From contig JAHDCM010000232.1 of the NCBI GenBank assembly GCA_020629895.1, positions 1 to 6,351 on the forward strand: a stretch of DNA of 6,351 bases. The letters are read 5' to 3'. Position 1 is the first letter of the stretch. Each line of letters opens with the position of its first letter. This stretch comes from Bacteroidota bacterium. Lineage in GTDB: Bacteria; Bacteroidota; Bacteroidia; Chitinophagales; UBA2359. Positions 1 to 6,273 of this stretch are shown here, piece after piece. Made by a program: the position numbers and the translations under genes. The notes under the pieces were generated by a model. The model did not search any database. It saw only the letters and a program-made list of their open reading frames with translations, and was not told where the DNA came from.

Positions 1-40
1 CCAAGCTACCACTACTATCCCTTGCGCAAAAAATGGACGG

Positions 41-56
41 TCAATCCCTCAATCCC
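41..56. repeat. 8-bp tandem duplication over the adhesin stop codon
   Basis: The octamer tcaatccc occurs twice head to tail (41-48 and 49-56). The second copy supplies the tca that is the minus-strand TGA stop of the adhesin gene. Loss of one copy would still leave the same stop, so it is neutral for the protein. It probably reflects replication slippage. Confidence 0.6.
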
Positions 57-1089
57 TCTTCACATTAATACTTCCACTCAAGGTCTCAAAATTTAAATCT
101 ATTTGCCCATTCCCCACTTTAATAGAGCGATTGTTATCACCTCTCGTATAGCTTTTGTTAGAAGCATCAAAATCAGTAGTAAAGTTCCCGCTTAATTTTA
201 AATCGTAATTGATAGTGGCATTTAGATTTTCTTTAAAGGATACGTTGATATTACCACTTAATGTTTCATACCTTGAATCATCCTTTGGATTTTCTGAGTA
301 AAGAGCAGTAATACATCCACTCACCGTTTGTGCATCTGTTTGCCCACTCACCCCAATCATATCCAGATGTCCACTTACACTTTGTATATCTAATTCTGTT
401 GCATCCACTTCCTTCGCAGATACATGACCACTTACCGAATGTCCCTTTAAGTAACTGGTCTCCACATCATAGAAAGATACATGACCACTTACATTCATCC
501 CCTTAGTAGATTTATTATCTAAATGACTAGCAGTAACAGCACAACCACTTACACTAGCAATATGCACATTCGCATTTTTAGGCACTTTTACATGAAAATG
601 TAAGGCAAAGTCATACCCATCCTTACAAGCTCCTCCATTCCAATTACCATCACTGGTATAAGAGTAATTACCCGTTGATGATTTAAACCGTACACCAGGC
701 GCATCAGTGTACAAATACAAAGCATCACCCGTTTGATAATTTCCTATACTTACTTCCTTGATTCCTTCAGAAATCTTTTCCTGATTCTTAGCATAAATCA
801 CTTTCTCCACCTCCACTTTAACGGTGTTGCCACTGTATCCTTCTAGCATAATTTTCCCATGCAAATTATTGATGTATAAAGTACTACTAGCCGGACTACC
901 TTTAAAGGTAAACTCCTTGTTGATCGTTTCTTCATGCATCTTTTGGTTATTGGCTTTATAGCGATCAGTAAACGAAAAACTAGATTCACATTTTTGTTTT
1001 GAAGCGTTATTAGATTGGCATTTTTGAGCTACTGAAAGATTTGTAAAAACTAAACTGCTTAATACAAGAATGATATTAAATACTCTCAT
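49..1089 (-). CDS. Secreted DUF4097-like putative adhesin (beta-solenoid protein)
   Basis: This 346-residue protein has a clear Sec signal peptide: Arg2, a hydrophobic core at about 4-20, and likely cleavage after the Ala-Gln at 21-22. It is therefore exported to the periplasm or surface. The C-terminal half has VSG/LSG motifs beginning at residues 180, 200, 219, 238, 247, 256, 277, 299 and 337. Most are spaced 18-22 residues apart or a multiple of that, as expected for stacked beta-solenoid rungs. Several read VSGHV or VSGHL. This pattern is typical of the DUF4097 'putative adhesin' family, whose biochemical role is poorly known; in other bacteria such genes often sit near envelope-stress regulators. 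Four cysteines (C24, C34, C155, C183) plus C259 could form disulfides. The ATG at 1087-1089 begins directly before the signal peptide. The gene diverges from a two-component operon across 191 bp that contains operator-like palindromes. The family call is fairly sure; adhesion itself is unproven. Confidence 0.8.
   Translation of the reverse strand: MRVFNIILVLSSLVFTNLSVAQKCQSNNASKQKCESSFSFTDRYKANNQKMHEETINKEFTFKGSPASSTLYINNLHGKIMLEGYSGNTVKVEVEKVIYAKNQEKISEGIKEVSIGNYQTGDALYLYTDAPGVRFKSSTGNYSYTSDGNWNGGACKDGYDFALHFHVKVPKNANVHIASVSGCAVTASHLDNKSTKGMNVSGHVSFYDVETSYLKGHSVSGHVSAKEVDATELDIQSVSGHLDMIGVSGQTDAQTVSGCITALYSENPKDDSRYETLSGNINVSFKENLNATINYDLKLSGNFTTDFDASNKSYTRGDNNRSIKVGNGQIDLNFETLSGSINVKRD
418..492 (-). 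repeat. Internal 57-bp-period repeat within the adhesin gene
   Basis: The 18-base string agatacatgaccacttac occurs exactly at 418-435 and again at 475-492, 57 bp (19 codons) apart. It encodes the VSGHVS motif of two successive solenoid rungs, and looser copies (ccacttacac, ccactta) continue on both sides. Near-identity at DNA level suggests recent duplication or gene conversion between rungs, so rung number could vary between strains. Confidence 0.75.
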
Positions 1090-1141
1090 GATTTTTTGAA
1101 TTTATTTGGTTATTAGGTTAATTGATTACACCCTTATCATT

Positions 1142-1159
1142 ACCAGCAAAGTGCCAAAA
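1142..1159 (-). promoter_or_regulatory. Possible sigma-54 promoter for the adhesin gene
   Basis: Read on the minus strand, this stretch is TTTTGGCACTTTGCTGGT. The -24 element TTGGCAC matches the sigma-54 consensus exactly. The -12 element at the correct spacing (GG, then ten bases) reads TGGT instead of TTGC, so the key C is missing. A good TTTGC is present but lies five bases too close. If real, transcription would start near 1130, about 40 bases before the ATG at 1089, with the palindromes at 1221-1258 lying roughly 100 and 120 bp upstream, in enhancer range. The neighbouring gene encodes a sigma-54 activator, which supports the call, but the weak -12 keeps confidence low. Confidence 0.4.
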
Positions 1160-1220
1160 CAAGAATGACCGCATAAATCACTGATAACCAAAAAAGTAGT
1201 TTTTATAAAAATTTAACGAG

Positions 1221-1236
1221 TGTTCGAAAACGAACA
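1221..1236. promoter_or_regulatory. Operator palindrome 1 in the divergent promoter region
   Basis: TGTTCG-AAAA-CGAACA is a perfect 6-bp inverted repeat with a 4-bp spacer. It is the first of two near-identical palindromes whose centres (1228.5 and 1250.5) lie 22 bp apart, two helical turns, so two dimers would bind the same DNA face. Fis-type NtrC-family regulators bind such short dyads as enhancers, and the gene starting at 1287 encodes one. The likely role is an upstream activating site for the leftward gene and an autoregulatory site for the operon. A hairpin reading (stem plus T-run) is possible, but no plus-strand gene lies upstream to terminate. Confidence 0.7.
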
Positions 1237-1242
1237 TTTTTT

Positions 1243-1258
1243 CGTTCGATAACGAACA
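1243..1258. promoter_or_regulatory. Operator palindrome 2 with adjacent half-site
   Basis: CGTTCG-ATAA-CGAACA repeats the layout of the palindrome 22 bp to its left, with perfect 5-bp arms (GTTCG and CGAAC). A further half-site CGAACA follows at 1260-1265, seven bases after the previous one in direct orientation, giving five half-sites in 45 bp. Palindrome 2 lies where a -33 element would sit for the TAnnTTTG box at 1276-1283, so binding here should directly affect transcription of the regulator gene. Confidence 0.7.
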
Positions 1259-1275
1259 GCGAACAAGGAATTATG

Positions 1276-1283
1276 TATATTTG
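1276..1283 (+). promoter_or_regulatory. Bacteroidota-type -7 box for the two-component operon
   Basis: TATATTTG matches the TAnnTTTG -7 consensus used by the Bacteroidota primary sigma factor. No TTTG -33 element is seen at the expected distance; that place is occupied by the palindrome at 1243-1258, which suggests regulator-dependent or weak expression. The box ends only three bases before the preferred ATG at 1287, so a transcript from it would have almost no leader. It could be chance in AT-rich DNA. Confidence 0.4.
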
Positions 1284-1286
1284 GTC

Positions 1287-2648
1287 ATGCGAAAAACAGA
1301 AAGTCATATCCTAATTATTGATGATGATGAAGACATCCTCTTTGCAGCCCGTATCTATTTAAAGCGATTCTTCACCCAAATCACCACACTCTCATCACCA
1401 CGCAATATCCTCAATGAGCTCAATACCAAACTCATTGATGTCGTACTCATGGATATGAACTATCGAAAAGGCGTGCAAGATGGAAAGGAAGGAATGTATT
1501 GGTTTCAGCAAATTAGAGAATCTTCCCCCGAAACAGTGGTTGTATTAATGACCGCCTTTGCTGATGTCAATGTAGCCGTAGAAAGTATTAAAAAAGGGGC
1601 ATTCGACTTTGTACTAAAGCCCTGGAATAATGAAAAATTATTAGCAACAATTCAAGCCGCTGTCAAGCAAGCACGGAGTTTGAAAAAATCAGCAAAACTC
1701 GATCAACTCAATAGTAACAAACAAACAGATAATAAACCCGTCATTGGCAAGTCTGCCGCTTTCCAACAAGTAAAACGTATTGTAGATAAAGTTTCGAAAA
1801 CAGATGCCAATGTCTTATTACTAGGAGAAAATGGAACTGGGAAATATGTAATCGCTGAAATGATTCACCAACAATCCAATCGGAATAAAGAAGCTTTTAT
1901 TCATATAGATTTAGGTGCCTTAAATGAAAACCTCTTTGAAAGCGAGCTATTTGGTTATGCCAAAGGTGCTTTTACCGATGCCAAAGAATCTCGAATGGGG
2001 CGTTTCGAATTAGCAGATAAAGGAACCATCTTTTTAGATGAAGTAGGCAATTTACCCCTCCACCTCCAATCTAAACTACTCACCGTACTACAAGAACGCA
2101 AAGTAGTACGTTTAGGAGAAGCAAAAGAACGCCCCATTGATGTACGGATCATCTGTGCCACCAATGCCAATTTAGAGCAAGAAGTACAAAAACAAAATTT
2201 TCGACAAGATTTACTCTATCGGATCAATACTATCGGAATCACCCTGCCTCCTCTACGCGAACGCAAAGAAGATATACCCATATTTGTAGAACACTTTTTG
2301 GAAAAAAATAGAAAGAAATATAAAAAAGATACCCTCGAAATAGATCAAGATGCTTTAACACAAATGAAAAAATATCACTGGCCTGGAAATATAAGAGAAT
2401 TAGAACACCAAATTGAACGAGCAGTCATATTGAGTGATGGAGATATTATTCTTACCGAAGACCTTCAATTTTCAAGCACACAACAAAATAATCAAGAGGT
2501 ACAAATGACCTTTAACCTCGAAGAAATGGAACGACTACTAGTCGAAAAGGCAATGAAGAAACATCGCGGCAATGTCACCAAAGCCGCCGAAACACTTGGA
2601 TTAACAAGAGCAGCCCTTTATCGAAGACTAGAAAAATATGGACTATGA
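1287..2648 (+). CDS. NtrC-family sigma-54-dependent response regulator
   Basis: This is a 453-residue cytoplasmic transcription activator with the full NtrC architecture. The receiver domain (about 6-125) has acidic residues D12/D13, phospho-acceptor D56 (LMDMN), T89 and K111. The AAA+ domain (about 150-380) has Walker A GENGTGK at 180-186, the sigma-54 contact loop as GAFTDA at 227-232 rather than GAFTGA, Walker B TIFLDE at 247-252, sensor I CATN at 290-293, arginine-finger candidates R306 and R312, and WPGNIREL at 365-372. A Fis-type helix-turn-helix lies at about 429-450. All catalytic residues are present. The insert after D56 (NYRKGVQDGKEG) and the D in GAFTDA are, as I recall, usual for a Bacteroidota branch of these regulators. 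The start is the ATG at 1287; an in-frame TTG at 1281 would add two residues. The partner kinase gene overlaps by four bases. Palindromes just upstream suggest autoregulation. Confidence 0.93.
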   Translation: MRKTESHILIIDDDEDILFAARIYLKRFFTQITTLSSPRNILNELNTKLIDVVLMDMNYRKGVQDGKEGMYWFQQIRESSPETVVVLMTAFADVNVAVESIKKGAFDFVLKPWNNEKLLATIQAAVKQARSLKKSAKLDQLNSNKQTDNKPVIGKSAAFQQVKRIVDKVSKTDANVLLLGENGTGKYVIAEMIHQQSNRNKEAFIHIDLGALNENLFESELFGYAKGAFTDAKESRMGRFELADKGTIFLDEVGNLPLHLQSKLLTVLQERKVVRLGEAKERPIDVRIICATNANLEQEVQKQNFRQDLLYRINTIGITLPPLRERKEDIPIFVEHFLEKNRKKYKKDTLEIDQDALTQMKKYHWPGNIRELEHQIERAVILSDGDIILTEDLQFSSTQQNNQEVQMTFNLEEMERLLVEKAMKKHRGNVTKAAETLGLTRAALYRRLEKYGL

Positions 2649-3973
2649 AAACCTACTATTTGAAAATGAGCTTGGTGGGGATTGCCCTATTTTTACTCAC
2701 CATCTGTTTAGTACTCGCTCTACAAAAAGGACTCTACCTAAGTAGCATACCACTTATATTACTAATCATACTGTCTTTTATGATGCTGTTTTACATCAAT
2801 CAACAAATCATAAAAACCCTCGAAAACATATTAGCCGCCATCGCCAAAAAAGACTTCTCTAAAAACTTTAATGATACCCATTTAAGTACGGACCTAGTTA
2901 GTAGCTTACAAAGTATCAAATACAACCAACTCAATAACCAAGGAGAAAACACTTCTCAAAAACACATTTTCGGGCAAATTATTGATAGTTTAGATACAGG
3001 TATTCTAATCCTCAAAGAAATAGAGGGCAAACGTGAAATTTACTATATCAACCAAGCCTTCTCCGAATTACTCGAAATACCCAAATTTACCAAATGGCAC
3101 CTTGCCCAAAAACATCTCCGAGAACTCGACCACTTTGTTGATACACAACACTGGCGCGACCATCGAGATGTCATTACACTATCTATCAATGGAAAGGAAC
3201 AAATATTTTCGCTAGGTACCTTCATCACCCGCCTCTACGATCATCGCTATCTCATTCTACAACTCGATACCCTACAAAGTATCATCGACCGTAAAGAAAA
3301 AGAAGCTTGGTACAATTTGATGAAAGTCATGTCACATGAAATCCTCAATACCATTACTCCAATCAACTCCCTTTCCAACAACCTCGAATACCTCATCAGC
3401 GAGCGAAAAACAGAACTAGGAGAAGATTTTGACGATATTCATACGAGCGTTCTCACCATTTCCAACCGTACCCAGCACCTCGCCGACTTTGTCGATACCT
3501 ACCGCCAACTATCTGAGCTACCAAGCCCTCAACGAGAGCAAGTAAAAATCAAACCGATATTAGAAGCCAGTGTACAGGTCATGTCTTCTATTATCAAAGA
3601 GCGAGGTATTCAGGTAAGTATAGAAGTTAAACCCGAAAATGCCTATTTCAACATCGACAAAAAACAAATCGAACAAGCCATTATCAATCTTATCACCAAT
3701 AGTGTCTACGCACTCGAAAAAACCACCCAGCCCTACATTCATATCCGTAGCTACCAAACCTCCAACAAACAGTGTATCGAAATAATAGATAACGGTATTG
3801 GAATCGCACAAGAGATCAAACGCGAGGTGTTTGTACCTTTTTTTACGACGCGTGAACATGGAGCAGGTATTGGACTTAGCCTCGCTAAAAATATCGTACA
3901 AGCACACAACGGACTTATCGGTTTTACCTCCGGTAAACAACAAACAACCTTTCTATTGCAATTCGAATATTAA
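2645..3973 (+). CDS. Membrane sensor histidine kinase, PAS-like, partner of the upstream regulator
   Basis: This 442-residue inner-membrane kinase has two N-terminal helices (about 8-27 and 35-51) joined by roughly seven residues, so there is no periplasmic sensor domain. A short linker and a PAS-like region (about 106-215) lead to the H-box MSHEILNTITPI with phospho-acceptor H231. The ATPase domain shows the N-box EQAIINLITNSVYALE (N348, N352), G1 box IDNGIGI (D382, G384), F-box FVPFFTT and G2 box GAGIGLSL (from G406). All motifs needed for autophosphorylation are intact. The HEIxN H-box is of the NtrB-like kind that pairs with NtrC-type regulators. Its ATG overlaps the regulator's TGA (ATGA at 2645-2648), which implies translational coupling and a cognate pair. 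The signal is unknown: a membrane state or a cytosolic ligand bound by the PAS-like region. The PAS call is from layout only and is less certain than the kinase call. Confidence 0.92.
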   Translation: MKTYYLKMSLVGIALFLLTICLVLALQKGLYLSSIPLILLIILSFMMLFYINQQIIKTLENILAAIAKKDFSKNFNDTHLSTDLVSSLQSIKYNQLNNQGENTSQKHIFGQIIDSLDTGILILKEIEGKREIYYINQAFSELLEIPKFTKWHLAQKHLRELDHFVDTQHWRDHRDVITLSINGKEQIFSLGTFITRLYDHRYLILQLDTLQSIIDRKEKEAWYNLMKVMSHEILNTITPINSLSNNLEYLISERKTELGEDFDDIHTSVLTISNRTQHLADFVDTYRQLSELPSPQREQVKIKPILEASVQVMSSIIKERGIQVSIEVKPENAYFNIDKKQIEQAIINLITNSVYALEKTTQPYIHIRSYQTSNKQCIEIIDNGIGIAQEIKREVFVPFFTTREHGAGIGLSLAKNIVQAHNGLIGFTSGKQQTTFLLQFEY

Positions 3974-3988
3974 ATTTAACCCAACTAA

Positions 3989-5272
3989 ATGAAACGCCTC
4001 CATAAAATTATTCAATACCCTTTTTTAGCTTATTTGCCATTTCTAGCTGTTTACTTACTACTAATTGTAATAGGACATAATGACGAGATGCATGGAGACG
4101 AAGGACGCTATATCATGTTTGCCAATAACCTCATGGAAGGATTCTACTCCCCCAAAGATGAAGTCAACCTCTGGAATGGCCCTGGTTATCCAATCTTTCT
4201 CATCCCTTTCCTAGCCCTAAAACTTCCCTTAATAGGTATCACCCTAGCAAATGGAGTGTTATATTATCTATCCGTCATTCTACTGTTTAAAGCCGTAAAA
4301 ACAATTAGCAATACAAAACTGGCTGCTGTTACGGCATTTGCTTGGGCTACCTACTTTGTTGCCTACCAAGAGCTACCCGTAATCCTTTCAGAAGCTCTAA
4401 CCATCTTTATCATTACCTCCATCATTTACTTGCTTTCAAAACTCACAAAAGAAAAAAACAATACCCACACCATCCTTCTAGGAGTAGCCATTGGATACCT
4501 AGTACTTACCAAAATCATCTTCGCTTACGTACTACTCGCATTGTGGATACTTTTTCTCCTATTCCGTTTAGGAAAATCTTTTTTACCATCCATCCAAACC
4601 ACTAATACAAAATTGTTAATGTCCTTATCTATTGCCTTACTTTTTATTATGCCCTACCTACTATACACCTACTCCCTTACAGGCAAAGTATTTTATCTTG
4701 GAAATAGTGGAGGCATGTCCTTATACTGGATGAGTACACCACACCCTGGCGAATTTGGCGATTGGAACAATGCTGATTTTGATGCCAATTGCTTTTCGAA
4801 TATACAACCCTGTAATGCCAGTATCTTTGCTAAAAATCACCAAGAAAACTTCAACTACATCTATCAGTTTAAAGGAGTAGAAAGAGATGACAAGTTCAAA
4901 GAAATTGCCATTAAAAACATCAAAGCTCATCCCACCAAATACATCAAAAACTGCATCGCCAATCAAAGTAGAATGTGGTTTGGAATACCAAACTCCTATC
5001 TATACCAAAGAGATGCTACACTATTCCGTATATTACCCAATATGCTAATTCTAAGTAGTTTACTCCTTACGCTAGTATTATGGAGCATCAATTGGAAACA
5101 AATTCCCATTAAAATCCACTTTTTAGTCCTCTTCCTGCTCCTTTACTTATTCCTTTCCACCTTAGTAAGCGCATATCCTCGAAATCTTTATGTGATCGTT
5201 CCTATTATTTTATTTCTTTTTGCTTATGTTGCACATCGAAGTATCACTATTAACTGGTCTTTTAATAGATAA
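3989..5272 (+). CDS. GT39/ArnT-like polytopic membrane glycosyltransferase
   Basis: This is a 427-residue multi-pass protein with hydrophobic segments at about 12-29, 66-101, 112-150, 161-193, 208-228, 352-368, 374-394 and 399-416. The first large external loop carries HGDEGRY (D37, E38), matching the conserved acidic motif after TM1 in GT-C enzymes of the PMT/ArnT (GT39/GT83) type, which transfer sugars from a polyprenyl-phosphate donor on the periplasmic face. A second acidic motif, LSEAL (E135), fits the family as well. A loop of about 120 residues (230-350) holds C268 and C275, which could form a disulfide. At 427 residues it is shorter than ArnT, which is about 550 residues. The ATG lies 15 bp after the kinase stop, so it probably shares its transcript. 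Acceptor and sugar are unknown; lipid A, a glycan or a protein are all possible. The family is fairly sure and the substrate is not predictable. Confidence 0.78.
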   Translation: MKRLHKIIQYPFLAYLPFLAVYLLLIVIGHNDEMHGDEGRYIMFANNLMEGFYSPKDEVNLWNGPGYPIFLIPFLALKLPLIGITLANGVLYYLSVILLFKAVKTISNTKLAAVTAFAWATYFVAYQELPVILSEALTIFIITSIIYLLSKLTKEKNNTHTILLGVAIGYLVLTKIIFAYVLLALWILFLLFRLGKSFLPSIQTTNTKLLMSLSIALLFIMPYLLYTYSLTGKVFYLGNSGGMSLYWMSTPHPGEFGDWNNADFDANCFSNIQPCNASIFAKNHQENFNYIYQFKGVERDDKFKEIAIKNIKAHPTKYIKNCIANQSRMWFGIPNSYLYQRDATLFRILPNMLILSSLLLTLVLWSINWKQIPIKIHFLVLFLLLYLFLSTLVSAYPRNLYVIVPIILFLFAYVAHRSITINWSFNR

Positions 5273-5286
5273 TAAAAATAACTACC

Positions 5287-6225
5287 ATGCTGACACATTT
5301 CCCCAAAATCTCCCTCATCATACTACTATTCAGCCTAAGCTATTTCTGTGCTTGCCAAAACGAGGGAAGTAACAAAAAGGCAAATTCCAAAACCAAAAAA
5401 CTAGACAAAGAAGCACAATACCGAGCCACCAACTTTAAACATTTCCTCAACTACTTTGAGCAACGATTAAGTTTACCCATCAACTTCACTGCCCAAATGA
5501 ACAACTCTTTCCTACGCAAAGAAGCCATTCCCGACGACCTAGTCCAAACATTTATATGCGAAACATCCATGCCCAAACTAAACTGCCAACAATATAAACG
5601 AGATACCAGTTACCTAAAATCATTTTACCCCGTCGGCATTGTAGCCTTAAACAGCCCCAATACAGTCGTATGCTTATTCCAATATCAAGGAGTCGGATAT
5701 GCCGAAACCTACGTCGCCTCATACAGTAAAGATGGCATAGCAAAAGGAAAAGCCCTATTCGCAGGAAGCAAACCAAAAGAAGGAGCAACCGATGGACACT
5801 TTGAACAAACAGATTACTTCGCCAGTAAAAAAAGCGTCTACGTATTCGAAGAAGGCCGCCCAACCGATAAAAGTCGATTAGAAATTAACAGCTATGAAAT
5901 TAATGCAAATGGTGTCCTACAAAAAATTACCAAAGACCAGATCAACCAACGAGCTTCCCAGATAATCGCCAAACTACCCAAAGTAGCAGCCAAACGAGCC
6001 GAAGTGGAAGCCAAAGGACATACCCTCCAATACCTACCTAAACCCGATTTTCCCAATGCCAAAAATGTCGAACACTACATCCGCGTAGGAATAGACAATG
6101 GCAAACGCACCAAAATGTGGCAGCACTTTTTTGTCAATCCACTCAACTTAGAAGTACGCGTATATGATGTAGAAAAAGGCAAACTAATGAGCCTAAAAGA
6201 ATGGGAACAATTACCAAATCAATAA
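5287..6225 (+). CDS. Lipoprotein of unknown function
   Basis: This 312-residue protein starts with a lipoprotein signal: K7, a hydrophobic core at 9-20, then FCAC with the likely lipidated cysteine C23. The -3 residue is F, which is unusual for a lipobox, and C21 is a less likely alternative. A Lys/Asn/Ser-rich tether (24-45) follows, as in many Bacteroidota lipoproteins facing the periplasm or surface. The folded part (about 46-312) contains C91, C100 and C129, a central beta-rich segment (about 112-200), a Lys/Ala/Glu-rich helical stretch (about 215-245) and a C-terminal segment ending in a predicted strand and helix. I recognise no family and assign no reaction. The ATG lies 14 bp after the glycosyltransferase stop and the gene ends just before a strong hairpin, so it looks like the last gene of the operon. 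It may serve the glycosyltransferase or the signalling pair at the envelope. Confidence 0.85.
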   Translation: MLTHFPKISLIILLFSLSYFCACQNEGSNKKANSKTKKLDKEAQYRATNFKHFLNYFEQRLSLPINFTAQMNNSFLRKEAIPDDLVQTFICETSMPKLNCQQYKRDTSYLKSFYPVGIVALNSPNTVVCLFQYQGVGYAETYVASYSKDGIAKGKALFAGSKPKEGATDGHFEQTDYFASKKSVYVFEEGRPTDKSRLEINSYEINANGVLQKITKDQINQRASQIIAKLPKVAAKRAEVEAKGHTLQYLPKPDFPNAKNVEHYIRVGIDNGKRTKMWQHFFVNPLNLEVRVYDVEKGKLMSLKEWEQLPNQ

Positions 6226-6273
6226 ACTTAGTAAAGATGAAAAACCCAATCATGCATCTAAAACTCTGGGCGT

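Noticed and set aside
340..560. Regularly spaced repeats that could suggest a CRISPR array
   Set aside because: The spacing is 57 bp in frame, the copies are degenerate outside 18 bases, and they encode the VSGHV rungs of a protein.
1146..1159. TTTGC at 1150-1146 (minus strand) as the sigma-54 -12 element
   Set aside because: It lies five bases too close to TTGGCAC. Sigma-54 spacing is strict, so this pairing cannot work as a standard promoter.
1221..1242. Palindrome followed by TTTTTT read as an intrinsic terminator
   Set aside because: No plus-strand gene lies upstream, the stem is only 6 bp and not GC-rich, and a second copy 22 bp away fits a protein-binding site better.
1281..1283. TTG as the start codon of the regulator
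   Set aside because: It adds only two residues and overlaps the TATATTTG box. The ATG at 1287 starts just before the conserved receiver strand. It is not fully excluded, since AAGGA at 1265-1269 is closer to the TTG.
1955..2170. Minus-strand open frame of 71 codons inside the regulator gene
   Set aside because: It lies opposite the GAFTDA and Walker B coding region, and nothing supports it as a gene.
3560..3943. Minus-strand open frame of 127 codons inside the kinase gene
   Set aside because: It is antisense to the conserved ATPase motifs of an intact kinase, and its translation has no domain, signal or promoter.
4342..4605. Plus-strand frame of 87 codons inside the glycosyltransferase gene
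   Set aside because: It is a frame-shifted reading of hydrophobic-helix codons, rich in His, Pro and Arg, with no sign of selection.
5552..5863. Minus-strand open frame of 103 codons inside the lipoprotein gene
   Set aside because: The Arg/Leu-rich translation is typical of an antisense shadow, and the plus-strand gene fits the operon and has a signal peptide.
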